A stretch of DNA of 41,897 nucleotides. Source: an uncultured Acidobacteriia bacterium (GTDB lineage Bacteria; Acidobacteriota; Terriglobia; Bryobacterales; Bryobacteraceae). Shown in pieces: positions 8,465 through 17,215 of the stretch. A program made the position numbers and the translations under genes. How positions within the stretch are numbered: position 1 is the stretch's first letter; each line of letters begins with the position of its first letter. The DNA lies in the NCBI GenBank assembly GCA_903929755.1, contig CAIYVZ010000089.1:1-41897 (forward strand), given 5' to 3'. The notes below the pieces were generated by a model. That model made no database searches and was not told the origin of the DNA. It saw nothing but the letters and a program-made list of their open reading frames with translations.

Positions 8465-9475
8465 ATGCCTCTCTCGTCCCCAGGCCGCATTACCGGAGCC
8501 CTCGTCCTGGCCTCCGCGCTGCTTCTCGCCCAACAGGGTTCACAACTGCCGGGCTGGTATCCGCACGAAGGCGGGCAGCTCAAATACCGCGTGAACTGCC
8601 GCTTCGGGGAAGAGCCCGACACCATGCCGGAAGGCTGGAAGTTCGGCCGCGTTTCCGCCGTGGCGACTGACGCCTCCAACAACGTCTACGCGTTCCAGCG
8701 TGGCCCGAAGGCCGACCCCATCGTCATCTTTGCGCCCGATGGCCGCTACCTTCGCAGCTTCGGTAAAGGTCTCTTCAAAGGCCCGCATGGCCTGCGTCTG
8801 GACGCGGAGCAGAACGTCTGGATCACCGATACCGCGCTGCATCAGGTAATGAAATTCTCGAACGCCGGTAAACTGCTGCTCACGCTGGGCACCGCCGGGA
8901 AACCGGGCTCCGACAAACAGACCTTCAATCGCCCCACCGACATCGCCTTCGCTGCGGGCGGAGACGTCTATGTTTCCGACGGTTACGCCAATTCGCGAAT
9001 CGTGAAGTTTTCGAAAGACGGGAAGTACCTGATGGAATGGGGTAAGCCCGGCCGCGGCCCCGGCGAGTTCCAGGTGCCGCACTCCGTAGCGGTCGATCCC
9101 GCAGGCCTCGTCTACGTCGCGGACCGCGAGAATAACCGGGTCCAGATCTTCGACCCCAACGGCAAGTTTCTCCGCCAGTGGACCCACACCGGCTCCCCGC
9201 AAAGCATCTCCATCACGAAGGACGGGCAGTTCTGGACCATCGCCGACCGCGACCGCATCGAAGTAATCGCCAACGAAGCTCTCGGCGGCCGCATCATGCA
9301 CCTCGATCTCGCCACCGGCCGCATCCTCGGCTCCATGGAAAGCCCCGGCCACTGGATCGATGTCGCACGCGATGGCAACATCTTCATCGGCAGCCTGACC
9401 GGCAATGTCTTCCGCTGGTATCCGGCCTGGCCCGACCGCGGCATAGGCTCGCTCGACGTGCAAGCTGCCAAATAG
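8465..9475 (+). CDS. Secreted NHL-repeat beta-propeller protein (peptidyl-alpha-hydroxyglycine lyase-like)
   Basis: After a signal peptide (GALVLASALLLAQQ) this 336-residue protein consists of NHL repeats. Clear examples are GLRLDAEQNVWITDTALHQV, DIAFAAGGDVYVSDGYANSR and SVAVDPAGLVYVADRENNRV. The PxGxFxxPHSVAVD and YVADRENNRVQIFDP blocks are like the peptidyl-alpha-hydroxyglycine alpha-amidating lyase group, which is how most bacterial homologues are labelled, but no lyase activity can be claimed for them. Propellers of this kind also act as binding scaffolds. The stop codon TAG (9473-9475) directly abuts the stop codon of the convergent oxidoreductase gene, leaving no spacer. Confidence 0.85.
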   Translation: MPLSSPGRITGALVLASALLLAQQGSQLPGWYPHEGGQLKYRVNCRFGEEPDTMPEGWKFGRVSAVATDASNNVYAFQRGPKADPIVIFAPDGRYLRSFGKGLFKGPHGLRLDAEQNVWITDTALHQVMKFSNAGKLLLTLGTAGKPGSDKQTFNRPTDIAFAAGGDVYVSDGYANSRIVKFSKDGKYLMEWGKPGRGPGEFQVPHSVAVDPAGLVYVADRENNRVQIFDPNGKFLRQWTHTGSPQSISITKDGQFWTIADRDRIEVIANEALGGRIMHLDLATGRILGSMESPGHWIDVARDGNIFIGSLTGNVFRWYPAWPDRGIGSLDVQAAK

Positions 9476-10504
9476 CTACAGCTTCACAACGTTGCCGGTC
9501 GCGGCTGAAGCATAGATCGCTTCCACCACGCGAAGCGTCTTCAGGTAGTCATCGCCATTCGATTCGAACTCGGTTCCGGCCAGCAGCGAAGTCACGAAAT
9601 GCCTCTGCGTGGCATACACGCAATCGGACCCGAAGTTTACATCCTGGCGAACGTAATCCACGGTCTGCTCGGGTTCACCCAGGCGCTTCAGGCGCATATT
9701 CGATTCCGTGTCCAGCGTCAGATGCCCCTGCATCGCATCAATGCGCAGTTCGCCGAACGTATAGCGCGGCGAGGGCGACACAACCTCGTTGTATCGGTTC
9801 GCATCCCAGATCGCCGTAGCGCCGCTGGCAAACCGCAGGAACACCTGTCCCGCGTCTTCGCCTTTAATCACGGGGTTCAACTGCCGCAGGTGCGCAAAAA
9901 CCTCCACCACCTCACCCAGCAGGAACCGAAACGTATCCACAAAATGGACGCCCGTTTCGAAGATCAGCAAGCGCGGGTAGTCGCGGAAGAAAGGCTGGCG
10001 ATCCAGATACGCCCGCTCGCCCCAGCCATCCCCGGTGCGCGTCCGCATGTACAGGTGTGTGAACGCTCCAATGTCGCCGCGCTCCCGAATATCCCGCATC
10101 TTCCGGTACCACGGCTGCCAGCGGAAATTCTCGTGCACCATGAACCGTGCGCCCGTAGCCTTCGCCGCAGCCCTCGCCGCGGCCACGATACGCTCGCCAG
10201 CCTCCAGAGTCGGCGCCAGAGGCTTCTGGCAGACCATATGGATGCCGGAGGCTCCAATGAACCCGCAGATCTCCTCATGCGTCCCTGGAGGCGTAATGAT
10301 GTCCACGAAATCCGGCTTCTCGCGCTCTACCATTTCGCGCCAGTCCGTATAGCAGCGTTCCGCTCCCGCCGTGACCATCGCCGCCCGCGCTTTTTCTTCT
10401 GAAAGATCGCAGACCGCCACTATCTTCACTTCCGGAATTCGCGTCCACGCCTCATAGTGAAAGCGCGAAAAATATCCCGCGCCGATGCCGACGCCCTTCA
10501 GCAT
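9476..10504 (-). CDS. Gfo/Idh/MocA family NAD(P)-dependent oxidoreductase
   Basis: A 342-residue protein of the sugar dehydrogenase-like family. The N-terminal Rossmann fold reads GVGIGAGYFSRFHYEAW with CDLSEEKARA ending strand 2. The expected EKP-like active-site segment appears as VCQKPLAPTLEAGERI, with K in the dinucleotide site. ENFRWQPWYRKMRDI and GVHFVDTFRFLLGEV are typical of the C-terminal domain. I chose the ATG at 10504 because it overlaps the TGA of the upstream amidohydrolase gene (ATGCTGA), an arrangement that couples translation; an in-frame start at 10531 is possible. With the amidohydrolase and MFS genes it suggests oxidation of a polyol, inositol or sugar-acid substrate. Confidence 0.92.
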   Translation of the reverse strand: MLKGVGIGAGYFSRFHYEAWTRIPEVKIVAVCDLSEEKARAAMVTAGAERCYTDWREMVEREKPDFVDIITPPGTHEEICGFIGASGIHMVCQKPLAPTLEAGERIVAAARAAAKATGARFMVHENFRWQPWYRKMRDIRERGDIGAFTHLYMRTRTGDGWGERAYLDRQPFFRDYPRLLIFETGVHFVDTFRFLLGEVVEVFAHLRQLNPVIKGEDAGQVFLRFASGATAIWDANRYNEVVSPSPRYTFGELRIDAMQGHLTLDTESNMRLKRLGEPEQTVDYVRQDVNFGSDCVYATQRHFVTSLLAGTEFESNGDDYLKTLRVVEAIYASAATGNVVKL

Positions 10505-11247
10505 CCGAACACCTTTGCCGCCGTGTTCCACAAAATATCCCGTTTGGCCTCATCCGCAATCTTCAGCCCCAGAATCTTGCCAATCTCCACGTCCACGCTC
10601 TCCGGCAAATCCGACCCGATCATGAGCCGGTCGCCCGGAACCTCCGCCATCACTTCCAGAATGTGATGCGGCATCAGGCTCGACAACTCCAAATAAATAT
10701 TCGGGCAAAATACGGCAGCCAACATTGCGTCATGCACGAAGATTCCGCCGCCGCAATGCGCCACCACAATCTTCAGGTCCGGATATCGCCGAGCCGGCAT
10801 CATCAGCAGCGAGGGCAGGGAAAACGGCAGCCCGGTCCCCGTATGGCAGACCACCGCCATCCCATTCTCCAGCGCCGTTTCGAAGAAGAAGTTGTTCCGT
10901 TCCGCAAACGGGTTCAGCCCGTGATACTGCGGCTGCAGCTTCAAAGCCCGGAACCCGTACTCTTCCCGGCACCTCTTTACCTCATCCCGAAACACCGTCT
11001 CCGGCAGATAAGGGTCCAGACACGCCGCCCCAAAGAACCGGTCCGGATACGCCCGTACTGCCGCGCCAATCAATTCGTGTTCCGCCCGCCAGTCCGCCAC
11101 TACGGGGAAGGGAATTGCCAGCGATCGTTCAATCCCGAACCTGTCCATCTCCCGAAGCACGTCCTCAGCCGATGCCACCCGCCCGCTGTGCCGGGCATGT
11201 CCGATGTGAGTGTGCGTGTCGAAGATCCGGAAACCCTGATTCAGCAC
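10498..11247 (-). CDS. Amidohydrolase-2 family metal-dependent hydrolase or decarboxylase
   Basis: This 249-residue TIM-barrel protein begins with FRIFDTHTHIGH, where the HTH pair supplies the first metal ligands of the PF04909 amidohydrolase group. KLQPQYHGL, VVCHTGTG and KIVVAHCGGG provide further metal and barrel motifs, and GSDLPES near residue 220 carries the catalytic Asp. Family members include decarboxylases and lactone hydrolases, so the reaction may be C-C bond cleavage or hydrolysis. The gene is translationally coupled to the Gfo/Idh/MocA oxidoreductase downstream and lies 4 bp after the dehydrogenase stop (11252), so all three form one minus-strand operon. Confidence 0.88.
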   Translation of the reverse strand: MLNQGFRIFDTHTHIGHARHSGRVASAEDVLREMDRFGIERSLAIPFPVVADWRAEHELIGAAVRAYPDRFFGAACLDPYLPETVFRDEVKRCREEYGFRALKLQPQYHGLNPFAERNNFFFETALENGMAVVCHTGTGLPFSLPSLLMMPARRYPDLKIVVAHCGGGIFVHDAMLAAVFCPNIYLELSSLMPHHILEVMAEVPGDRLMIGSDLPESVDVEIGKILGLKIADEAKRDILWNTAAKVFGC

Positions 11248-11251
11248 CCGC

Positions 11252-12319
11252 CTACTCCAGGGCCGCGATCACGGCATCGCCCATCTGGCCAGTGGTGAGA
11301 GACCCGCCCATATCCCGCGTTCGAGCCGTGCCGGTGAACACCTTGCGCACCGCATTCTCGATCATCACCGCACCGCGTTTCGCCGCCTCGCCCCTGAGTT
11401 TTTCTCCCAGCCACTCCAGCATCATCCCGGCCGACAAAATCGTCGCCACCGGATTCGCAATCCCCATCCCCGCAATATCGGGTGCCGACCCGTGCGAGGG
11501 CTGGAAGATCGCGTACTGATCCCCAATATCAGCCGAGGGCGACATCCCCATCCCGCCCACCAGCGCCGCCGCCAGATCCGACAGAATATCCCCGAACATG
11601 TTCTCCGTCACCATCACGTCGAACGATTCCGGCCTCTGCACCAGGTAGAGCGCCATCGCGTCCACATAGACGTGGTCCGCTTTAACCTCAGGAAACTCGG
11701 GCGCAATTTCATCGAAGATTTGCCGGAAGAACGCCATGGACGGCAGCACGTTGGCCTTATCCACCAATGTCAGCTTCTTCCGACGCTTCATAGCGATTTG
11801 GAAAGCCGCGCGAATTACTCTCTCGGCCCCGGCACGCGTAATCAGCATCGTGTCGGTCGCGCGATCCGCTTTCGGGTCGCGCGGTGCAAGACGGGTGGAA
11901 AACAAACCCTCGGTGCTCTCGCGAACCAGCAGGAAGTCAATATCTCCCGCCTTACGCCCCTTCAGCGGCGAGTCGTCCCCGTGATACAGATACGTAGGCC
12001 GCAAGCCCTGGTACAGCGCCAGCCGCTCCCGAAGATCCACCTGCGGCGTCATCTCTTTGCCATCCGGCCACCGGACGCCCGGCATCCCCATCGCCCCCAG
12101 CAAAGTTGCATCAAACCGGGGCAATTCTGTAAAGATCGATTCAGGCAGCGGGTCGCCATTTTTCAGGAACTCGCCCGCGCCAATCGAGAACTCTTCCATC
12201 TCGAAGCGCAATTCCGGAATCTTTGCCGCAACCGCCTGAAGAACGCGAACTGCCTCCGCCGTTACGTCCGGCCCAATGCCATCGCCCGGGAGGAGCGCAA
12301 TCCGATATGTTTCTGCCAT
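11252..12319 (-). CDS. Isocitrate/isopropylmalate dehydrogenase family beta-decarboxylating dehydrogenase
   Basis: This 355-residue enzyme shows [23 protein letters not shown] at the N-terminus, [19 protein letters not shown] with the catalytic Lys, and [20 protein letters not shown] plus [20 protein letters not shown] near the C-terminus, all diagnostic of the family. Substrate choice is set by the RExTxG loop; here it reads [10 protein letters not shown], not the RELTGG form of bacterial LeuB, so I do not call it leuB. Tartrate/D-malate-type or another 2-hydroxyacid substrate is plausible given the MFS and amidohydrolase neighbours. ATG 12319 is the start; the longer open frame to 12739 reads antisense to the next gene. 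It is divergent from the PQQ dehydrogenase with an 87-bp shared promoter region. Confidence 0.9.
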   Translation of the reverse strand: MAETYRIALLPGDGIGPDVTAEAVRVLQAVAAKIPELRFEMEEFSIGAGEFLKNGDPLPESIFTELPRFDATLLGAMGMPGVRWPDGKEMTPQVDLRERLALYQGLRPTYLYHGDDSPLKGRKAGDIDFLLVRESTEGLFSTRLAPRDPKADRATDTMLITRAGAERVIRAAFQIAMKRRKKLTLVDKANVLPSMAFFRQIFDEIAPEFPEVKADHVYVDAMALYLVQRPESFDVMVTENMFGDILSDLAAALVGGMGMSPSADIGDQYAIFQPSHGSAPDIAGMGIANPVATILSAGMMLEWLGEKLRGEAAKRGAVMIENAVRKVFTGTARTRDMGGSLTTGQMGDAVIAALE

Positions 12320-12406
12320 AAGACGTGAGTTTATCGGATGCCCCCCGGGGACGGAGAGCAAGACAGGTTGCGCCAGCCGAGCGGCCGGAATACCATTCAA
12401 CAAGAC

Positions 12407-14071
12407 ATGGGCTCCGTACTTCTGATTTTTCTCACCTTCTCGCTTGCCGCGGCCGCACAAACCACGCATCTGGTTTCCGAAGGTGTCTACACCCCGGCGC
12501 AGGCCGGTCGCGGTAAGACCGCTTACGCCGAACGCTGTGCCGGTTGCCACGGCGCGGACCTGAAGGGCGGTGATGAAACCCCGGCGCTCGCCGGCGAGAG
12601 ATTCCTCGCCAAATGGCAGATCCGTACTGTAGGCGACCTCTTCGAGAGCCTCCAGGCCACCATGCCAGCCGATCGGCCCGGAACTCTCAGCCGTTCCACC
12701 AATGCCGATATTCTGGCGCACCTCCTCGCCGCCAACCACTTCCCCGCCGGGGCCGCCGACCTGCCAACGCAGGCCGCCGCGCTGCAGGCTCTTCGTTTCC
12801 AGCCCGGGCCCACCTTGGTTGCCGCGCCGGTAAAAGATCCAAACTCTTTCTCCGCACCCTTAAAAATCGAAGGCAAGCCCATCGAAACCCTGCCCACGGA
12901 AATGCCCGGCAACAAGCCCGCTTTCCCTCAACAGACCCGCGCTCCTTACCATGCCACCGCGCCGTTCAAAGTCACCACCCTGGCTGATAACATGCCTGCC
13001 CCGTGGAGTGTCGCCTTCCTGCCGAACGGCAATCTGCTGCTCACGCTCCGCCTGCCCGGCAGCCTGCGCATTCTCAACAAAAAGGGCGTCCTCTCTGCCC
13101 CCCTCGCCGGGCTTGCCGGCCTTGCCTCCCCTGGCGCGAAGGACATCGGCATGCTGGAGGTTGCGCTCGACCCGAAGTTCGCCACCAACCACCGCATCTT
13201 CCTTACTTTTTTCGACTATATGCCCGGTACCAACGGCGCCGGCACCAACAGCAATACCTACGTAGCCCGCGGCACGCTCGATGAGGCCAAAGCCGCAGTT
13301 GTTGACGCCAAGGTCATCTTCCGCTCTATCCCCGCAATCCCCACTCAACGGCTCGGCGGCAAGACCGGTGGACGCATCGCTTTCGGTCCCGATGGCAACC
13401 TGTTCGTCTCTACGGGTGACCGTTCGGACTCTCCGCCCTGGGCCGTTGCCCAGGATCTGGGGAGCCACCTCGGCAAGATCCTCCACATCACGCCCGACGG
13501 TGCCCCGGCCCCCGATAATCCATTCCTGAACAAGCCTGGTGTGTTGCCCGAAATCTGGGCGTATGGCATTCGCAATGCGGAAGGTATGGCCTTTGACCCT
13601 GCAACCGGTCTTCTCTGGGAAAATGAGCACGGTCCCCGCGGTGGCGATGAGGTCAATATCATCGAGAAAGGTAAGAATTACGGTTGGCCGATAATCGCCC
13701 ACGGCATCGACTATCCCGGCACTGTGATCGGCGCGGGCATTACGCATAAAGAAGGTCTGGAGGAGCCCGTCTACTACTGGGACCCTGTTATCGCGCCCTC
13801 GGGCCTGGCTTTCTATACCGGAAACCTGTTCCCGCAGTGGAAGGGAAGCCTGTTCGTCGGCGGCCTGCGCTCCCGTACGCTGAACCGACTCCGGATCGTG
13901 AACGGCAAGGTCGTGGAGGAAGAAGCGCTGCTGGAAGATCTGCACGCCCGCATTCGCGACGTAAAAGTAGGCCCCGACGGTGCCGTCTACGTTCTCACCG
14001 ACAGCGGATCCTCCGGTATTCAGGCCACGTCGCCGCTCACCAGCAAGCTCCTCAAGCTAACGCCACGGTAG
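12407..14071 (+). CDS. Cytochrome c-PQQ-dependent sugar dehydrogenase fusion (GdhB/sorbosone dehydrogenase type)
   Basis: The 554-residue product starts with a signal peptide (MGSVLLIFLTFSLAAAAQ). A cytochrome c domain at about 30-115 carries CAGCH at 44-48. The rest is a GSDH-type six-bladed propeller: MPAPWSVAFLPNGNLLLTLR, GRIAFGPDGNLFVSTGDRSDS, EIWAYGIRNAEGMAFDPATG, WENEHGPRGGDEVNII and YGWPIIAHGIDYPGT. The GxRN and EHGPRGGDE motifs form the PQQ and metal site in this family. It probably oxidises an aldose in the periplasm and passes electrons to its own heme. I rejected the ATG at 12338 because only the ATG at 12407 gives a proper signal peptide. A cytochrome c'-like gene starts 5 bp downstream and may take the next electron. 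Confidence 0.92.
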   Translation: MGSVLLIFLTFSLAAAAQTTHLVSEGVYTPAQAGRGKTAYAERCAGCHGADLKGGDETPALAGERFLAKWQIRTVGDLFESLQATMPADRPGTLSRSTNADILAHLLAANHFPAGAADLPTQAAALQALRFQPGPTLVAAPVKDPNSFSAPLKIEGKPIETLPTEMPGNKPAFPQQTRAPYHATAPFKVTTLADNMPAPWSVAFLPNGNLLLTLRLPGSLRILNKKGVLSAPLAGLAGLASPGAKDIGMLEVALDPKFATNHRIFLTFFDYMPGTNGAGTNSNTYVARGTLDEAKAAVVDAKVIFRSIPAIPTQRLGGKTGGRIAFGPDGNLFVSTGDRSDSPPWAVAQDLGSHLGKILHITPDGAPAPDNPFLNKPGVLPEIWAYGIRNAEGMAFDPATGLLWENEHGPRGGDEVNIIEKGKNYGWPIIAHGIDYPGTVIGAGITHKEGLEEPVYYWDPVIAPSGLAFYTGNLFPQWKGSLFVGGLRSRTLNRLRIVNGKVVEEEALLEDLHARIRDVKVGPDGAVYVLTDSGSSGIQATSPLTSKLLKLTPR

Positions 14072-14076
14072 GCCGG

Positions 14077-14475
14077 ATGCGATATTTTTCTGTGTTCCTG
14101 TTAGCCTGCGGTATCCTCGCGCAGACTCCAGTTGGCACCATGAGCGAACTGATGCTGAAGATCGTCTATCCCACGTCGGACGCCATTTTCTACGTCGGAC
14201 ACAAAGCGCAGAAGACGGAAAAAGACTGGCAGGACCTACAGGCCAGCGCCCTCACGCTCGCGGAGACCGCCAACCTTCTCATGTCGCCGGATCGTGCCCG
14301 TGACAAAGCCCTCTGGATGAAGGATGCGGCCCTGCTCCGCAATGTCGGCGAGAAAGCCTTCAAAGCGGCCAACGCCCGGGATCTCCCCGCTCTGGAAGCC
14401 CTCAACGCTGAACTCTACGAGGCCTGCCAAAGCTGCCACGAGCATTACCGTCCCGGCTATCGCCGCCGCCTTTAG
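14077..14475 (+). CDS. Cytochrome c'-like periplasmic protein
   Basis: This 132-residue protein has a short signal peptide (MRYFSVFLLACGILAQ) and a helical body that ends with the heme motif CQSCH near residue 120, followed by EHYRPGYRRR. A single CxxCH close to the C-terminus of a four-helix protein is the hallmark of class II cytochromes (c' and c556). It starts 5 bp after the stop of the cytochrome c-PQQ dehydrogenase, so the two are co-transcribed, and it is likely an electron partner. An open frame extends upstream to 13837 within the previous gene, but the ATG at 14077 is the only start that gives a signal peptide. Confidence 0.85.
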   Translation: MRYFSVFLLACGILAQTPVGTMSELMLKIVYPTSDAIFYVGHKAQKTEKDWQDLQASALTLAETANLLMSPDRARDKALWMKDAALLRNVGEKAFKAANARDLPALEALNAELYEACQSCHEHYRPGYRRRL

Positions 14476-14533
14476 TAACAGCACCAGATCCAAAGCTCTC
14501 GCCAGCCTGCTTGCTTCGGGCCAGGCCGCCACG

Positions 14534-14956
14534 TTACGGCTCGCGAAGCAGTTGAATTACCTTGTCTAACTGCTTTTCCAGCTTCGCCGCGTCCTTCGTC
14601 TGGCACTCCCAGATTTCCGCCACGCGCCATCCCAGGTCCTTGAGTGCCTCACGATGTCGCTTGTCCCGCTCCGCGTTCCCGGCGCGTTTCTGAGCCCAGA
14701 AATCGCGGTTATTCGCCGGCACCGGCTTCCCGTATTTGCATTGGTGCATATGCCAGAAGCAGCCATGAACGAACAGTACCAGGCCCGCCTTCGGGAACAC
14801 CAGGTCCGGCTTTCCCGGTAAATCTTTCACATGCAGGCGATACCGAAAACCCGCCGCGTGGAGCCGCCGCCGCACAATCATTTCCGGCTTCGTATCGCGC
14901 CCGGCAATCCGCGACATGTTGAAGCTCCGCTGCTCCGGTGTGTGGACATCCGTCAT
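14534..14956 (-). CDS. vsr: Very short patch repair (Vsr) DNA mismatch endonuclease
   Basis: This 140-residue protein matches Vsr, which nicks DNA 5' of the T in T:G mismatches arising from deamination of 5-methylcytosine. Counting from the ATG at 14956, the key residues fall at the same numbers as in the E. coli enzyme: D51 in KPDLVF, H64 and H69 in VHGCFWH, and zinc ligands C66, H71 and C73, with the last at C118 (ECQ). MSRIAGRDTKPEMIVRR at 14-30 is the usual N-terminal block. The start at 14992 is an alternative but adds nonconserved residues. No cytosine methyltransferase is in the window, so the partner must be elsewhere or absent. It converges with the cytochrome c' gene and is divergent from the hydrolase at 15010. 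Confidence 0.95.
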   Translation of the reverse strand: MTDVHTPEQRSFNMSRIAGRDTKPEMIVRRRLHAAGFRYRLHVKDLPGKPDLVFPKAGLVLFVHGCFWHMHQCKYGKPVPANNRDFWAQKRAGNAERDKRHREALKDLGWRVAEIWECQTKDAAKLEKQLDKVIQLLREP

Positions 14957-15009
14957 CTCAGATCTTTCGGCGTAGACGCCGTCACTCCCCATTTGCGACC
15001 CTGTTCCAT

Positions 15010-16032
15010 ATGGCTTTCCACCTCCGGAGTTTCGCTCTCCTCGCGCTAACCGCCGCCGCTATTCCGAACCTGGCCCGCGCCGCCGCGCCCTGTACTTCTG
15101 TGGCCGACTGCACCGAATGGCTCCCGCTCGCCGGCGGCCCGGCCCGCACCCTCGTCTACCGCTCCTACCCCTTCAACACCCCCAACCCCGCCATCACCCG
15201 AGCCCTCATTATCATCCACGGAGCCAGTCGCGACGCCGACAACTACTTCCGCAGCACCCTCGCCTCCGCTTTCCTCGCCGGAGCCCTGGATGACACCGTC
15301 CTCATCGTTCCCCGCGCCGCCTCCTCACAAGGAACCTGCAAGGACAAACTTGCCGACAACGAAGTCAATTGGCCCTGTAGCGGCAACAGTTGGCGTTCCG
15401 GCGGAATTGCCGTCGGCAACCCCAACCTCAACTCCTTTGACCTGACCGACGAACTCCTTCGCCGCCTCGCCAAAAAGGACGCCTTCCCCAACCTGGCTCA
15501 AATTGTCGTTGCCGGCCACTCCGCCGGAGGCCAGTACGTCAACCGCTATTCCATGGCCAACACGCTTCATGAGAGTCTCGGTGTTCCCGTCAGCTATGTC
15601 GTTGCGAACCCTTCCAGCTATGCGTATCTCGACGCTGACCGCCCCACTGCCGCCGATCCCGCGAAGTTCGGGCCCTTCTCCGACGCCGGCAACTGCACCA
15701 CCTCCAACACCTGGCCCTACGGCCTGAAGGACCGCGTCGGCTATGCCGCTAAAATCTCTGAAGACCAGCTAAAGAAAAACCTCACCACCCGTCCCGTCAC
15801 GTATCTCCTCGGCGAGATTGACGTGCTCCCCCTCGGCGGCTTCGATTCCTCCTGTCCCGCCATGGCCCAGGGCCCCACCCGCCGGGCTCGCGGCGAGGCT
15901 TTCCAGAAATATGTTGCCCAAAAGCTGGGAACAAAGCAACCCGTCGTCATCGTTCCCCTCTGTGGCCACAACGCCCGCTGCATGTTTACTGCTGACATTG
16001 CCGCGCCACTTCTCTACCCGAAACCTCGATAG
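15010..16032 (+). CDS. Secreted alpha/beta hydrolase
   Basis: This 340-residue protein has a signal peptide (MAFHLRSFALLALTAAAIPNLARA) and an alpha/beta hydrolase core. ALIIIHGASRDADNYF supplies the HG oxyanion motif at 70-71, AGHSAGG contains the nucleophile S171, GEIDVLP the likely Asp, and LCGHNARCM the His. Eight or more cysteines (for example ADCTEW, WPCSGN, DAGNC, SSCPAM, PLCGHNARC) suggest disulfides in the secreted form. The substrate is probably an ester, but the family is too broad to be specific. ATG 15010 is used; the frame is open from 14938 but only 15010 starts a signal peptide. Confidence 0.85.
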   Translation: MAFHLRSFALLALTAAAIPNLARAAAPCTSVADCTEWLPLAGGPARTLVYRSYPFNTPNPAITRALIIIHGASRDADNYFRSTLASAFLAGALDDTVLIVPRAASSQGTCKDKLADNEVNWPCSGNSWRSGGIAVGNPNLNSFDLTDELLRRLAKKDAFPNLAQIVVAGHSAGGQYVNRYSMANTLHESLGVPVSYVVANPSSYAYLDADRPTAADPAKFGPFSDAGNCTTSNTWPYGLKDRVGYAAKISEDQLKKNLTTRPVTYLLGEIDVLPLGGFDSSCPAMAQGPTRRARGEAFQKYVAQKLGTKQPVVIVPLCGHNARCMFTADIAAPLLYPKPR

Positions 16033-16155
16033 ATTTCGGTGACCCGCAGGTAGCTTTTCTGCGCGCACGCGCCTGAACGGCGTTCCTCCACTGCTTCCGC
16101 TGTGGCCTCAGCCTCCTGCTGCGCCGCGACGGACACGCCACCAGTAAAATCGGAC

Positions 16156-17121
16156 ATGCGCAAGCTCTCCCGTCGGCGCGCTCTTGCTCTCACGGCAGCC
16201 GCGCCCTTCTGGCACCAACTGTGCCCTGGCGCGGTGCCCGCCGCCAAACCCAGCTACCCCTTCGAATATTGGGACGTGTTCACCGACCGCCGCTTCACCG
16301 GCAATCCCCTCCCCGTTTTCACCCGGGCTGATGGTCTTTCTCCCGACCAGATGCGAGCCATCGCTGCCGAAACCAACCTCTCCGAGACCGCCTTCGTCTT
16401 CCGCCGCCCCGCCGCCGAAGAGAAAGCCAACGGCGTTCGCACCCGCATCTTCACCCCCGTTACCGAATACGATTTCGCCGGTCATCCCGTGCTCGGCACC
16501 GCCTTCAGCCTCTGGAAGCCCGGCGTTACGCGTGTTGTCCTTCACCTCAACATCGGGCCGGTTCCTGTGGATCTTCGGGCCGAAGGCGGCAAACTCTACG
16601 GCGTCATGTTGCAGCCCCAGCCTGTGCTCGCCGAAGTTCATGAGCCGGCAGTCATTGCGAAACTCATCGGCCTGCCGCTCTCCGATCTTGATACTCGCTA
16701 CCCCATTCAAAACGTCTCCACCGGCCGACCCAATCTCATCGTGATGCTGAAGACCCTCAAGGCCATTCGGGCACTGCGCATCGACTGGAACGCAGCCACC
16801 AGCTACTTCGCCTCAGGCGACAAGGAACGGTCCTTCTACTTCCTCACGCCCGAAACCGAAACCGGTGCCCGCTATCACGCCCGCAAGCTGACGCCGCGCA
16901 CCGAAGACCCTGCAACCGGGTCCGCCGCAGGCTCCGCCATCGCCTGGCTGGTGAATTACGGTCTGGTCGCGTCAGGCGAAGGCATTGTGATTGAGCAGGG
17001 TTCGGAAGTGTCGCGCCCGGGCAGCCTCTACGTTTCGGCAGAGTTGACGGGAAGCAGCCTGACGGATGTTCAGGTGGGCGGCTATGGCGTGAAGTCCTGG
17101 TCCGGCGAAATGCCGGGGTAG
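16156..17121 (+). CDS. PhzF-family isomerase-like protein with a Tat-type export signal
   Basis: The 321-residue protein carries the PhzF fold markers: YWDVFTDRRFTGNPLPVF at the start, AAETNLSETAF with the family's catalytic Glu (E77), FTPVTEYDFAGHPVLGTAF, and TEDPATGSAAGSAI. PhzF proteins are isomerases, best known from phenazine synthesis (trans-2,3-dihydro-3-hydroxyanthranilate), but most genomic copies have unknown substrates. Unusually the N-terminus is MRKLSRRRALALTAAAPFW, a twin-arginine signal followed by a hydrophobic stretch and a QLCPG region, so this one is probably exported. No other phenazine genes are nearby. A strong bidirectional terminator lies 28 bp after the stop. Confidence 0.87.
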   Translation: MRKLSRRRALALTAAAPFWHQLCPGAVPAAKPSYPFEYWDVFTDRRFTGNPLPVFTRADGLSPDQMRAIAAETNLSETAFVFRRPAAEEKANGVRTRIFTPVTEYDFAGHPVLGTAFSLWKPGVTRVVLHLNIGPVPVDLRAEGGKLYGVMLQPQPVLAEVHEPAVIAKLIGLPLSDLDTRYPIQNVSTGRPNLIVMLKTLKAIRALRIDWNAATSYFASGDKERSFYFLTPETETGARYHARKLTPRTEDPATGSAAGSAIAWLVNYGLVASGEGIVIEQGSEVSRPGSLYVSAELTGSSLTDVQVGGYGVKSWSGEMPG

Positions 17122-17149
17122 GGCAGGCTCCCCCTCCGTTCCCCCACGC

Positions 17150-17182
17150 AAAAACCGGGGCGCTTGTGGCGCCCCGGTTTTT
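17150..17182. terminator. Bidirectional intrinsic terminator
   Basis: A perfect 14-bp inverted repeat, with arms at 17150-17163 and 17169-17182, encloses a 5-nt loop. The GC-rich stem is flanked by five A on one side and five T on the other, so each strand gives a stem followed by a U-run. It lies between two convergent genes, PhzF-like (ends 17121) and patatin (ends 17216), and can stop transcription from both. Confidence 0.93.
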
Positions 17183-17215
17183 AGAGTCCAGAATTGGCCT
17201 GCGCGCTTCTAAGCG

